Positions 36,045 through 45,400 of a stretch of DNA of 64,000 bases are shown one piece after another. The notes beneath the pieces are model-generated. The model saw only the letters and a program-made list of their open reading frames with translations, did not search any database and was not told the origin of the DNA. This stretch comes from JAKVCB01 sp965243695. GTDB lineage: Bacteria; Planctomycetota; Planctomycetia; Pirellulales; Lacipirellulaceae. Within the stretch, counting starts at the first letter, position 1, and every line of letters begins with the position of its first letter. The translations under genes were made by a program, and so were the position numbers. The stretch is taken from assembly GCA_965243695.1 (NCBI GenBank), contig CBDEWC010000014.1, positions 434,001-498,000 of the forward strand. Reading direction: 5' to 3'.

Positions 36045-37181
36045 CTACAGGACGTCGACATAGCGAAAGAGGATCGCCATTCCCTGGCCGCCACCGACAC
36101 ACAAACTGACAATCCCGAGTGTCTCAGGTTGGTGGAGCTGGACCAGGCGATCGTGTAGTGTCGTGACAAGCCTCAGACCGCTGGCGCCTAACGGATGGCC
36201 AAGCGCGATGGCGCCGCCCCACGTGTTAATTCGGTCGGCGGGCAGGTTGAGCTCGTGGGCGGAGGCGAGAACTTGAACGGCAAACGCTTCGTTGATTTCG
36301 AAGGCAGCGATATCTGGCGGCCCGATTTTGTTTTGTAAGAAGAGTTTTTTCACCGCTGGTACTGGTCCCATGCCCATGACCTCTGGTGCGACAGGGGCCA
36401 CAACAGAGTCAACAATCTCCAGACCACATGTTACGCCAAGTTGTTTGGCGGTTTCCATTTCAAGCACCCAACCGCTGGTGGCGCCATCGGTCAGGGGCGA
36501 ACTGGTGGCAGCGGTGACCACCCCCTCTTCGGAAAAAGCGGGAGCCAGACTAGACATTTTTTCCCGGTTGACAGGGAACCGGATGAATTCATCGCGATCG
36601 ATCAGGTAGGGATGGATTTGGTTTTTGTAATCGCCACGCTCGTATGCATGGAAAGCCATTTCGTGGCTTCTCGCAGCGAAGTCTTCTTGTTGAGCCCGGC
36701 TGATTTTCGGGAACCGCCGCGCGACTTCTTCGGCCGTATCTCCCATGGCAATGTAGGCTTGTGGTGCAACGGCCTGGATCTGTGTCGACTCTGAAAAATT
36801 AGCCCCACGGCGGGGAATGCGGCTCATCGATTCAACACCGGCAGTCAAGAAGACCCGACCCCACCCGCAGGCAACCCGGGCGGCGGCCAGGGAGACTGCT
36901 TCGAGGCTACTGGCACAGAGGCGATTAATGGTCATGCCAGGCACCTCCAAACCGCTTCCCAGTGCGGCTACCCGTCCAAGGTTGTAGCCTTGCTCTCCTT
37001 CGGGATAGGCGCAACCCAAAATCAGGTCGTCGATTCCGTATTCGCACCAATCGGGATGCTTGTGGGTTTGGGCCTGGAGGAGTTCAACGAGCAGATCATC
37101 AGCACGAACGTCACGATATGCGCCTTTAAAAGCTCGTCCGAAAGGTGTTCTTTGTCCGGAGGTAAACAGGGCTCGGTACAC
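36045..37181 (-). CDS. acetyl-CoA acyltransferase (thiolase)
   Basis: The 378-residue protein has the thiolase signature: INRLCASSLEAV with nucleophile Cys89, NEAFAVQ, GGAIALGHPLGASG with the catalytic His, and the final CVGGGQG motif with the second Cys. It is the last gene of the seven-gene lysine cluster, 30 bases after CoA-transferase subunit B. In this context it would cleave a 3-ketoacyl-CoA (proposed 3-keto-6-acetamidohexanoyl-CoA) with CoA to acetyl-CoA and a shortened acyl-CoA. The start is GTG. Ordinary acetoacetyl-CoA thiolase activity cannot be excluded. Confidence 0.93.
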   Translation of the reverse strand: MYRALFTSGQRTPFGRAFKGAYRDVRADDLLVELLQAQTHKHPDWCEYGIDDLILGCAYPEGEQGYNLGRVAALGSGLEVPGMTINRLCASSLEAVSLAAARVACGWGRVFLTAGVESMSRIPRRGANFSESTQIQAVAPQAYIAMGDTAEEVARRFPKISRAQQEDFAARSHEMAFHAYERGDYKNQIHPYLIDRDEFIRFPVNREKMSSLAPAFSEEGVVTAATSSPLTDGATSGWVLEMETAKQLGVTCGLEIVDSVVAPVAPEVMGMGPVPAVKKLFLQNKIGPPDIAAFEINEAFAVQVLASAHELNLPADRINTWGGAIALGHPLGASGLRLVTTLHDRLVQLHQPETLGIVSLCVGGGQGMAILFRYVDVL

Positions 37182-37211
37182 GAATGGGCTCTTCTAGGGG
37201 GGTGTGAAATA

Positions 37212-37862
37212 TCAGGGTTCGAGCAACGTCTTTTCAAGACCAAGCTCCCCAGGTGTTACGTCGGGGGAAAGCTTTTCGATGCGAAACTTTTCGCCGGTGG
37301 GAGTGAAGATTCCCAGGTTGGTAACGACGGTATCAACAACATTCATGCCGGTCAGCGGCAAATCGCATTGTTGCATCAGTTTGCAGACACCGTTTTTGGA
37401 GAAGTGCCCGAGCATGACAATGACTCGTTTGGCGCCGTTAACCAGGTCCATGGCCCCCCCCATTCCGGCCACTTTTTTACCTGGAATCATCCAGTTTGCA
37501 AGATTTCCTGCTACATCCACCTGCATTCCCCCCAGGACACAGTAATCGATGTGGCCGCCACGGATAATTCCAAAGCTCATCGCACTATCGAAATAACTGA
37601 CCCCTGGTTGAACCGAGATGGTTTCTTTGCCGGCATTGATTAAGGTTGCCGAAACCGTTTCGCGGGTTGGCCGACCTTTGACTCCTAAGACCCCATTTTC
37701 TGAATGGATAAAAACGCTTTTATGATCAGGAATACATTCGGCAATCAGGGTGGGCATTCCAATGCCCAGATTAAGGCTGCAGCCATCGGCCAGCATGGCG
37801 ACGATCTCGTTCGCCATTTCGGTTTTTGACCAACCGTCAGGAGGTGATGAGGGAGTGTTCAC
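37212..37862 (-). CDS. 3-oxoacid CoA-transferase subunit B
   Basis: The 216-residue protein carries the subunit B pattern LNLGIGMPTLI and the catalytic Glu55 in SENGVLG, followed by GGHIDYCVLGGMQVD and GKKVAGMGGAMDLV. It pairs with subunit A (39329-40045), but in this cluster lysine 2,3-aminomutase lies between them. The pair moves CoA from acetyl-CoA or succinyl-CoA to a 3-ketoacid. The start is GTG, with AGGAAC about 13 bases upstream. It ends 30 bases before the thiolase start. Confidence 0.93.
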   Translation of the reverse strand: MNTPSSPPDGWSKTEMANEIVAMLADGCSLNLGIGMPTLIAECIPDHKSVFIHSENGVLGVKGRPTRETVSATLINAGKETISVQPGVSYFDSAMSFGIIRGGHIDYCVLGGMQVDVAGNLANWMIPGKKVAGMGGAMDLVNGAKRVIVMLGHFSKNGVCKLMQQCDLPLTGMNVVDTVVTNLGIFTPTGEKFRIEKLSPDVTPGELGLEKTLLEP

Positions 37863-37886
37863 AAGTGGCAGTTCCTGGTGGCTTGC

Positions 37887-39293
37887 TCATTTCAGTTGGT
37901 GGACACCGATTTCAAGGCGCTTGGAGATCTTCTCGCGGTGTTCTTCGGTCAGCGATGGGTCAACTGTTGTGACGGCATCGCGAATCATTGCTTCGCAGCT
38001 TGCTTGATCAGCCCACCGCTGCTGGGCTTCTGCCGAGAGTCGATGAATGGGATCGAAATAGAGGAAGAGTTCGCCCGGTTTTACATTGGGTGCCCTCCAC
38101 ACGGAGATACCATTTTCCTCGTCGTAATACTCGTACGAGGCGACGTTCCGTTTGCCACCCCCACCCGGGGCATCGCAAACAAACGTCGGAACGTTAAATC
38201 CAGCTGTCACGCCGCGCACCCTTTTCTCCAGTTCCACACCATCTCGCAGGGTTGTCCGCAGATGTTCACAGCCAGGGACCATATCGTGGATGTAGACGTA
38301 GTAGGACTCGATGTTCATGGTGGAAAGTTTCTTAGTCAGCATGACCATCGTATGCTCACAATTATTCACTCCCTCTTGCAGTACAGCCTGGTTGCGAACG
38401 ATCACGTGTTCGGCAAACAGCCGTTCCATGGCATCGGCACTCCACTGAGTGATTTCTTGCGGCGATGAAAAATGGGTATGAATATAAACTTGTTTGCCTT
38501 GGGCATGCCCTTTTTTGTGAATGTCGAGAAAAGCCTTCATCCATTTTTCGTCTCGCAAAATTTTCATCGGCAGAATCGCAATGCCTTTGGTTGCATAGCG
38601 CAAACGGCGAATGTGGGGGATTGCCAGGAGCGACTCACCAATGTGGGTAACGTGTCGGGCGGTCATGTTGAACGCATCCCCCCCCGAAATTACTACGTCT
38701 TCGATCTGCGGATTGTTGCGAAGATATTCAAACGCTTCTTCCCAGCGCTCGGTATTGGCTCCATAGGTATCTTTGTCCACCGTTTCGGTAGAGCCACCAA
38801 TGATTCGGCTGCGGGTGCAATACGAGCAATAAACGGGACAAGTGGTGAGGGGCAGAAACAAGACCTTGTCCGGATAGCGGTGAGTTAACATCGGGACCGG
38901 AGCATCCACATCTTCGCTGAGAGAATCGGCGAGGTAATAAGGATGGTCTGGAAGCATTTGCGACGCGATGGGCAGGAATTGTTTGCGCAGCGGATCATCG
39001 ACCGGATTTTCCCAATCGATCAGGGCCAGTACGTAGGGTGTGATGCGAATATTCATCGGGGCAATACGCAAGGCAGCCTCGATATCCTGAAGTAAATCCT
39101 GACCGATCCGATTGCCAAGCGTTTCGTGGACCTGCTTCAAATTGCGCACCGAATTTTTGCCCTGCCAGAGATGGTCCCCGAACTGGTCGCGGGAGACATC
39201 ACGCCAGGCAGGTATTTCCCGCCAGAACTCATCATCCCGAAACTGGCGATGTTCAAATGCGTCTGAATTGTTATCAAAAGTAGGGTGGAGCAT
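37887..39293 (-). CDS. kamA: L-lysine 2,3-aminomutase (radical SAM, PLP)
   Basis: KamA interconverts L-lysine and L-beta-lysine (3,6-diaminohexanoate) through a radical on the PLP-bound substrate. The radical SAM cysteines are Cys152, Cys156 and Cys159 in CPVYCSYCTR. Lys381 in CDAPGGGGKRN should bind PLP. Asp337 (YYVYIHDMVPG) and Asp374 correspond to the two aspartates that hold the lysine 6-amino group, which argues for lysine rather than glutamate specificity. At 468 residues it matches full KamA with its C-terminal oligomerisation part; the EF-P-modifying EpmB is shorter. It lies 35 bases after CoA-transferase A and 24 before subunit B. Confidence 0.95.
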   Translation of the reverse strand: MLHPTFDNNSDAFEHRQFRDDEFWREIPAWRDVSRDQFGDHLWQGKNSVRNLKQVHETLGNRIGQDLLQDIEAALRIAPMNIRITPYVLALIDWENPVDDPLRKQFLPIASQMLPDHPYYLADSLSEDVDAPVPMLTHRYPDKVLFLPLTTCPVYCSYCTRSRIIGGSTETVDKDTYGANTERWEEAFEYLRNNPQIEDVVISGGDAFNMTARHVTHIGESLLAIPHIRRLRYATKGIAILPMKILRDEKWMKAFLDIHKKGHAQGKQVYIHTHFSSPQEITQWSADAMERLFAEHVIVRNQAVLQEGVNNCEHTMVMLTKKLSTMNIESYYVYIHDMVPGCEHLRTTLRDGVELEKRVRGVTAGFNVPTFVCDAPGGGGKRNVASYEYYDEENGISVWRAPNVKPGELFLYFDPIHRLSAEAQQRWADQASCEAMIRDAVTTVDPSLTEEHREKISKRLEIGVHQLK

Positions 39294-39328
39294 AGCAATC
39301 TGGTCGATTCGACAAAGGATAGGGAGAA

Positions 39329-40045
39329 TTATTGATCAGCATCGGCGTACACGGGAATCTCTATTGAGTTTTGATAGTTCGATCCTTGGTAAATACGGTG
39401 TACAAAAATTCCTGGCACATGTACATCTTCACCGGGAATTTCACCCAGTTCGACCAACTGTTCAACTTCAACAATGGTAGTTTTTGCAGCCATTGCCATC
39501 AGTGGTGAAAAATTGCGAGCGGTCTCTTTGAACCAGAGATTGCCATAGGCATCGCCTTTTTCAGCTTTGATAATCGCAAATTCTGCCGTCAGAGGAAACT
39601 CCAGCAGGCAGGGGCGATCGAATTGGCGCACTTCCTTGCCTTCGGCAACCAGGGTGCCAGCCCCTGTGGGCGTATAAAACGCGCGAATGCCCATGCCGGC
39701 AGCACGGATCCGTTCGGAGAATGTTCCCTGCGGAACCAGGTTGACTTGGACCTTGCCAGACAGCATTTGCTCTTCCAAATCGGGATTGCCACCCACGTAG
39801 GAGCAGGTCGCCTCGGAGATTTGACCATTCTTCAAAAGTACCGCCAGCCCACGTCCGGAATTACCAATATTATTTGAAATGGCATGAATGTTTTTTATCC
39901 CCAAGCGGGCAATTTCTGAAATGCTGTTTTCGGGAATCCCACACAGACCAAAACCGCCACTCATCAAGGTGACACCATCGGTCAAATCGAAGAGTGCTCC
40001 CTCGGCATCGGAAAAGACTTTTGAAGTGTGAGACATAATTTGCAT
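39329..40045 (-). CDS. 3-oxoacid CoA-transferase subunit A
   Basis: The 238-residue protein shows SGGFGLCGIPENSI near residue 29, then LVPQGTFSERIRAAGMGIRAFYTPTG and EFPLTAEFAIIKAEKGDAYGN, all diagnostic of AtoD/ScoA-type subunit A. The ATG at 40045 lies one base after the stop of the upstream aminotransferase, so translation is probably coupled. An ATG three codons in (MSHTSK) is an alternative. With subunit B it would activate a 3-keto acid for thiolysis. Confidence 0.93.
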   Translation of the reverse strand: MQIMSHTSKVFSDAEGALFDLTDGVTLMSGGFGLCGIPENSISEIARLGIKNIHAISNNIGNSGRGLAVLLKNGQISEATCSYVGGNPDLEEQMLSGKVQVNLVPQGTFSERIRAAGMGIRAFYTPTGAGTLVAEGKEVRQFDRPCLLEFPLTAEFAIIKAEKGDAYGNLWFKETARNFSPLMAMAAKTTIVEVEQLVELGEIPGEDVHVPGIFVHRIYQGSNYQNSIEIPVYADADQ

Positions 40046-40046
40046 T

Positions 40047-41252
40047 CTAACCGGTTGCGGTACTGGTTTCGGAGAACAAATCCTTGAGACGATCCAGCGC
40101 TGCTACAAGCCGCGCAGGTTGCGAGATCAAGGGGGGGGCTAAAATGAGCGTATGGTTCTTACTGTGAAGGTGGAGACCTTTTTCGAAACATTGTTCCCAA
40201 CTTGGGGCATCCCGGGCGACGATGTCGATCGCTGCCAACAAGCCACGGTAGCGTACCTCGCTCACCGGTTTTAGGGATGCGAAATCTTTCATGGCATACT
40301 CAAACACGGCCTCCAAGTCGGTTTTGTTTTTTTGGAAGGAGAGATCGGACAACTGCTCGAGCACGCCACCCATCGCCGCCAGACCCAACGGATGGGCGTA
40401 ACTGGTCAACCCGCAGGCCATGATTTCACGGTCGTAAAAATCGACCACGCGTGGACCGGTCCAAACCGCCCCAAAGGGCACATACCCGCCTGAAATGCCC
40501 TTGGACATACACACAAAATCGGGTTGGAGGCCGAATTCCTGAAACGCAAAATCGGGCCCCGTTCGGCCAAAACCACAAAGGACCTCGTCGACAATCAACA
40601 GGAGTTGGAATTCTTTGCACAGCGCTTGAACCTGGTCAAACCACCGCTGACCGGGCACAACCACTCCGTTGGTCCCACTGACCGGTTCGAGAATGATCGC
40701 GGCAATCTTTTCGGGTCCGATGTCCAAAACGATCTGCCTCGTTTGGCTCAAGTCGGGATCGTCGGCCGGTTCGGGGATCCGCACGGTGTGGCTATCCACT
40801 GTGAAGTGTGGCTCGTTGCGCCAATCACCGGTAACCGACAAGGCGCCCAGGGAGGCCCCGTGATAACTTTTTTGCCGTGCCAGGATCATGGTGCGCCCGC
40901 TTGACTGTCTCGCCATTTTCAGCGCGTTCTCGACCGATTCGGATCCACTGACGGTGTAAAATAGTTTTCCACCAGGCAATCCCAGGCGATCGATCAACTG
41001 CTCGGAAACAGCACTTTTGAGGGCGAAGGTCGCTTTCGGTGAAGCGATCGGCATGTGGTCCAGTTGGCTGCGAATTCGCTTGCGAATGATCGAGTTGCTA
41101 TGGCCGAAATTCGTTTGAAAACTGGTGGAGATGAAATCATAAACGCGTCGCCCATCGGCGAGTACAAATTCATCGTGTTCCGCGCTTTCAACAGGAAAGG
41201 GCGCGGAACTCGATTGGTGGCTCCAGGTGAAATAAAATGGTTCTTTATTCAT
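40047..41252 (-). CDS. class III PLP-dependent aminotransferase
   Basis: The ATG at 41252 is preceded in frame by a GTG. The 401-residue protein has the class III motifs VSGSESVENALKMAR, SYHGASLGALS and LLIVDEVLCGFGRTG with the PLP Asp222, and Lys251 in CMSKGISGGY. In the cluster it is a good candidate for the N6-acetyl-beta-lysine transaminase (3-amino to 3-keto), since class III enzymes often accept beta- and omega-amino acids. A 4-aminobutyrate transaminase is the main alternative. It resembles the position of YodT in the Bacillus kamA operon. It is coupled to CoA-transferase A. Confidence 0.92.
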   Translation of the reverse strand: MNKEPFYFTWSHQSSSAPFPVESAEHDEFVLADGRRVYDFISTSFQTNFGHSNSIIRKRIRSQLDHMPIASPKATFALKSAVSEQLIDRLGLPGGKLFYTVSGSESVENALKMARQSSGRTMILARQKSYHGASLGALSVTGDWRNEPHFTVDSHTVRIPEPADDPDLSQTRQIVLDIGPEKIAAIILEPVSGTNGVVVPGQRWFDQVQALCKEFQLLLIVDEVLCGFGRTGPDFAFQEFGLQPDFVCMSKGISGGYVPFGAVWTGPRVVDFYDREIMACGLTSYAHPLGLAAMGGVLEQLSDLSFQKNKTDLEAVFEYAMKDFASLKPVSEVRYRGLLAAIDIVARDAPSWEQCFEKGLHLHSKNHTLILAPPLISQPARLVAALDRLKDLFSETSTATG

Positions 41253-41379
41253 CACAGTTCATCTTCAGCGCGTTGAAACCATGCACGTACAAAATTCGTG
41301 GTCGCCATTCCTGCCTGCGGAATTCTTCCGACTGTCTGCCGGGATTCAAATGGTGGCTTGAGGGTTCCGTGCAACAGGT

Positions 41380-42459
41380 TCATGCCGGGGTGAGTTGAAA
41401 CGCGTGTCGTTTAAAGTTTGCGTCATGTTCGGGATCGCCACGCCACATTTCGACGCGCCCCGTTTTAAGGTTCCCGACCGCACCACCACAGGTGATTGAA
41501 GGATCCTGGGAATTGGCTTGGTAGTTGGAGCAAATGGAGCGGGGATAGTTTTCGTGGTCGTTGAGCAGTTCGTAAACATCCTCAAATGTGCGGACATTGA
41601 CAATTTTGTGCTCCAGTAATTCATAGCGGGTTTGTGAGGTCGAATTTTGAGACATCGTGTGCTCACGCAGTATCGTTTGTTCGCCTAAACAATGGTTGGT
41701 GTGAAACAAGAACCCTTCTTCGGCGGTTGACAGGAAATCAACCCGTTCGCTGAGACCAGGCATGACTTCCCACATTTCGGCCTGTTTTTCTGAGGCAATC
41801 AGGTAGTTGTGGCCGGAGGTGACTTGGGCAGTTATCAAATGTCGAGACATTTCCTCGTGGATCCGAAAGCACAAGGTTTTTCGTACAACGGCTGGCCACA
41901 TGGTGCCGGCTGTGGCCCCGTTGGTGTTGATGTTGTTCACACCAACCATGGTGCCAAAGGGGGAATACCCCATCATGCCAACGCAGCCGACAAGGGTGAA
42001 GAGCACCGAGGATGCATCCGATTCGGCAACCGGAACCTTCAGGCAGCAGACATAGTTTTTGGCCGAGCCATGCATATCCCAGGTTTGTCCGGCAATAGGA
42101 CCGGAGTCGTGATTGACAAAGACTGCCGAGCACCCTTCGTCGGGGATTTGGATATCGCGAAAATCGGTGTAGTTGTTGAGCACCACAATGTGTGCGGCCG
42201 ACAATCCCGAACCCTCGGCAATGCCTTTTAACTCATCCGTCAATTCGGGGGCGACCTGTTGGGTAACGGACCATTGTTCGCCGGCGAGGGACTCAATGTG
42301 CGCGGGAGACAAGGCGGGATTCTTTTCGCGCATCAAGCCAAGTCGAATCTCGACCAGTTCCCGGATGCCGAGTCGGTACGATTCCCCATGCATCCGTCCC
42401 CACTCAAGGGGAGGTTGGCCAGAGGGATACTCGATGACGGGAAAATTCTGGTCGGTCAT
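41380..42459 (-). CDS. C45/acyl-CoA:6-APA acyltransferase-like Ntn hydrolase
   Basis: The 359-residue protein fits the C45 family (isopenicillin N acyltransferase and related amidases). The Gly109-Cys110 pair in PDEGCSAVFV marks the self-cleavage site and the N-terminal nucleophile Cys. AGQTWDMHG, GMMGYSPFGTMVGVNNINT and FLFHTNHCL follow in the family order. It starts seven bases after the fusion gene, so it belongs to the lysine operon. I propose removal of the acetyl group from 4-acetamidobutyrate or its CoA ester, a step filled by other folds elsewhere. No signal peptide is seen, so it acts in the cytoplasm. This role is an inference from context. Confidence 0.85.
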   Translation of the reverse strand: MTDQNFPVIEYPSGQPPLEWGRMHGESYRLGIRELVEIRLGLMREKNPALSPAHIESLAGEQWSVTQQVAPELTDELKGIAEGSGLSAAHIVVLNNYTDFRDIQIPDEGCSAVFVNHDSGPIAGQTWDMHGSAKNYVCCLKVPVAESDASSVLFTLVGCVGMMGYSPFGTMVGVNNINTNGATAGTMWPAVVRKTLCFRIHEEMSRHLITAQVTSGHNYLIASEKQAEMWEVMPGLSERVDFLSTAEEGFLFHTNHCLGEQTILREHTMSQNSTSQTRYELLEHKIVNVRTFEDVYELLNDHENYPRSICSNYQANSQDPSITCGGAVGNLKTGRVEMWRGDPEHDANFKRHAFQLTPA

Positions 42460-42466
42460 GGAAGGT

Positions 42467-45400
42467 TTAGTGGGAAAGAGCTGCCGTTTTGTTGAACCGC
42501 AACATTTCTGAATAGGAGGGGCAACTGCGCCAACGGGATTTGCCGGCTTGACGAAAAAAGGGAGCGATCGAATCGGGCAGGCCGCCGGTCAAGCAACCGA
42601 TTCCCCGCTCTAGTTCGCTTGCCGCGTGAGGATCTTGCTGAACGATCCCCGAAAGGTTTTGGTGAAATGTTGCCATGGTGCTGAAATAGGCGTTTGGATC
42701 GGCCTGCACGGCCGCCATGGCTCGGTGGAATTGGCTCAGCGAAAACGCATCTCCATCCCAGGTGCTAATGAGCATGAGCGGTTTGTCGATGAAAAGATGC
42801 TTGGTGGTTGCGACCAATGCCATCTGGCCACCCAGATAGGCAACTGCCGCGTCGGGTTGGATTTGCGGATTCCCGCTCGCGGTGAACGCCTGCTCGCTGT
42901 AGCGGTAAAACAGGCTTGCGGATTCGTTGAATACGACCGGGACTCCATATTCCCGGCATGACTGAACCACCCGCTCCAGCACTGGTAGCGGTAAGCGACC
43001 TAACGACTGTCGCATCAAAGGTTCAACAAACATCGCCAACAAGTCATCTTCCTGAAGTCGACTCTCGAGGGCATTGAAAAATTTCTGATCTTCGGGCCCG
43101 GTGGGTGTTGGCAATCGATTGACTTTGAAAAAGGGATCGCCAATTCCCGAGAGAGATCTTGCCAACAGGCTGCCACTGCCAAAATCGTGACCTTCGATGG
43201 TCAACAATCCGGTGCGCGGTTGACGGTGCCGCCAAAGGACCTTGGCGATTTTGTCGATACATTCCGACAGTCCATTTGCCGTATAGAGGTGTCGAAGTTC
43301 GGCGGGAAAGATCTCGGCGACTTCATCAAGTTGATCTAAAAATTGCTCGGTTACAAAATTCGACAACGTGATCTTGTTGACCAGAGCGGGCAGGTTGTTG
43401 TGGAGAAAGTCCGCATCAAGGTGCGAAATACCCAAAGGCATTTCAATACCCGCAGAAAGATCAATCGGTGGTTGGGACCACACCGTTGGGCAGCGGTAAT
43501 AGATGCAATCCCGGAATGGTTTGGTGTCGGGATAGTCGTCAGGAAGGTACTTGGTTGGGTAACTTCCCAGCGACAAATTAATCGCCCACATACCGGCAGC
43601 CAACCGGTCGCGATTTCGGCCGTGCATTGCGGTATAGCCTCGTTCCAGGGCCAATATCGTGAGGGCCTGTTTCAGCACGCGCCCCAGGCGGCCACGATAT
43701 TGCTCGACGACGGTCAGGTCGAGCATGTAGGCCACGGTAGGATCGTGAAGATGAGGGTCGGTTTCCACTCCTCGCACGCTTCGGAAAATCTCAAGCGGGC
43801 CTCCAAAAGCCATTGCGACGATTTGATGGTCTTGAAGGAGCAAAATGGAAAGCGGGTTTTCCGTCGCAAAGAGCGCATCGAACTCGGCGGCCGAAGACTG
43901 GCGGGCCGGTTCGTAGACGTCGGCTTGAAGTTGGAGAATTCTGGCGCGAAAGTCGGCATAGTTGGCCTTGTTCAGCACGACAATCTCGAGGTTGGTTTCA
44001 GGCAACGACCGTTCCAGTTGCCTCTGTAGGAACTCGGTGGTTGCGTCTTGGCCCGGTGCTAAATCACCTTTCAACCGGCCGATTTTCTGATCGAGGAGCA
44101 ACTCATGAAATTCATAAGAGTTTGTGGTGTCGCGTGGACGGACGGTGATCTCGGCTGGGGATGGCGACTCGTCGTTCAGGGCGGACTTCAGGACCGACTG
44201 CAGTTGCGACCAAAACAGGAGTATATGTTCGGACTGAAATCCAAGGTTCATACGGAACCGGGCTGTTTTTTCCCCGGCCGGGTAAAAGAGCAGGCCATGC
44301 TCAAAGCGATGTCCCACAAAGCGTTGCAGTAGTTCGGGATTGGTCAGGTCAAAGGCAAAAGCAAGACCTTGGACCCGGGGACGACCTATCGCCTGGCCAT
44401 AGTCCTCGAGGAGTTGCCCCAGTTGCTGGCGGTTCGTTTCTTCGATCAGAGTAATTGATTTTTGAAACTGGTGGATTACCGAAGCCTGGATGTACCCACG
44501 AATCAGTGACGCAGTACTGTATTGCCCGGTCGCCGCGGGCACCGAATCGAGCGTCAGGACGAGTCCCGTTTGTGCCTTTTTAGCGCACACGACTGCGGCG
44601 GGAAAAAATGGCTGCTGGTTCGCCAGGCGGAGATCAAACATCCGGTGCCAAAAGAACTCGCCTCCCAGTCCAAAGCCGGTTTGAATTTCGTCGTAAACCA
44701 GCGGTACGTTCAGGGCCGTTGCCAGGCAGGCCAGCCCCTGGTGGAATCGGGCCGAGGAGTAACGGTCACCTCCCTCGCATTGCATCGGCTCGATCAGGAT
44801 CGCGAAAACATCGCCACTTTGAAGATGCTCGCGAACTGCCAGGAGCGAATCAATTTCTGCGCCCAGCAACCCGTCTGCTTCAGCACGAGCATGCGACAAG
44901 GCTTCTTCAAAGTCCGGCGCCGACAACTCGGACCAGAGGCGAACCCAGCCAGCAGGTGCCAAAGGCGCACCAATCTCAGAGGTGTCCATTTCCGGGTACG
45001 GCGCAAAGACCGATTCGTGACCAGGCCAACTAAAAGGTTCTCGCTTGGCTCGGTTCCAGGTCGAGGCAAGAGCCACCATCATCCGTCCATGAAACGAGCC
45101 TTCAAATGCCAGAACCCTGCGGGCTTTCGGATTTGAACGATGTGTGAAGAAATGCCCCAAGGCGGTTTCAATTCCCTCAGCACCTGAACCACAAAAGTGG
45201 GCAGAAAACCGGTCGCTCCCCAGTTGTCGCTGTAGCAACTGTTGGTATGCCTGGCGGATTGCGGAAAAGTTGTCGGACTCGGTATCGTTGATCCAGCTTT
45301 CCAGGTGCTCGGCAGCACCAAACAAGGCGCTGGCGTTTAGGCCAAGGCCCAGTGATGCGATCTGCGAGGCACCGTCGCAAATCAAATCGCCTTGTTCGAT

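Noticed and set aside
35800..36102. Minus-strand frame of 100 codons after the thiolase gene
   Set aside because: It overlaps the thiolase C-terminus in another frame and has no ribosome site or known motif. A decayed ORF is possible but not supported.
37887..39293. KamA as the EF-P-modifying enzyme EpmB
   Set aside because: The length (468), the catabolic neighbours and the presence of CoA-transferase and thiolase genes point to KamA; no efp, epmA or epmC is nearby.
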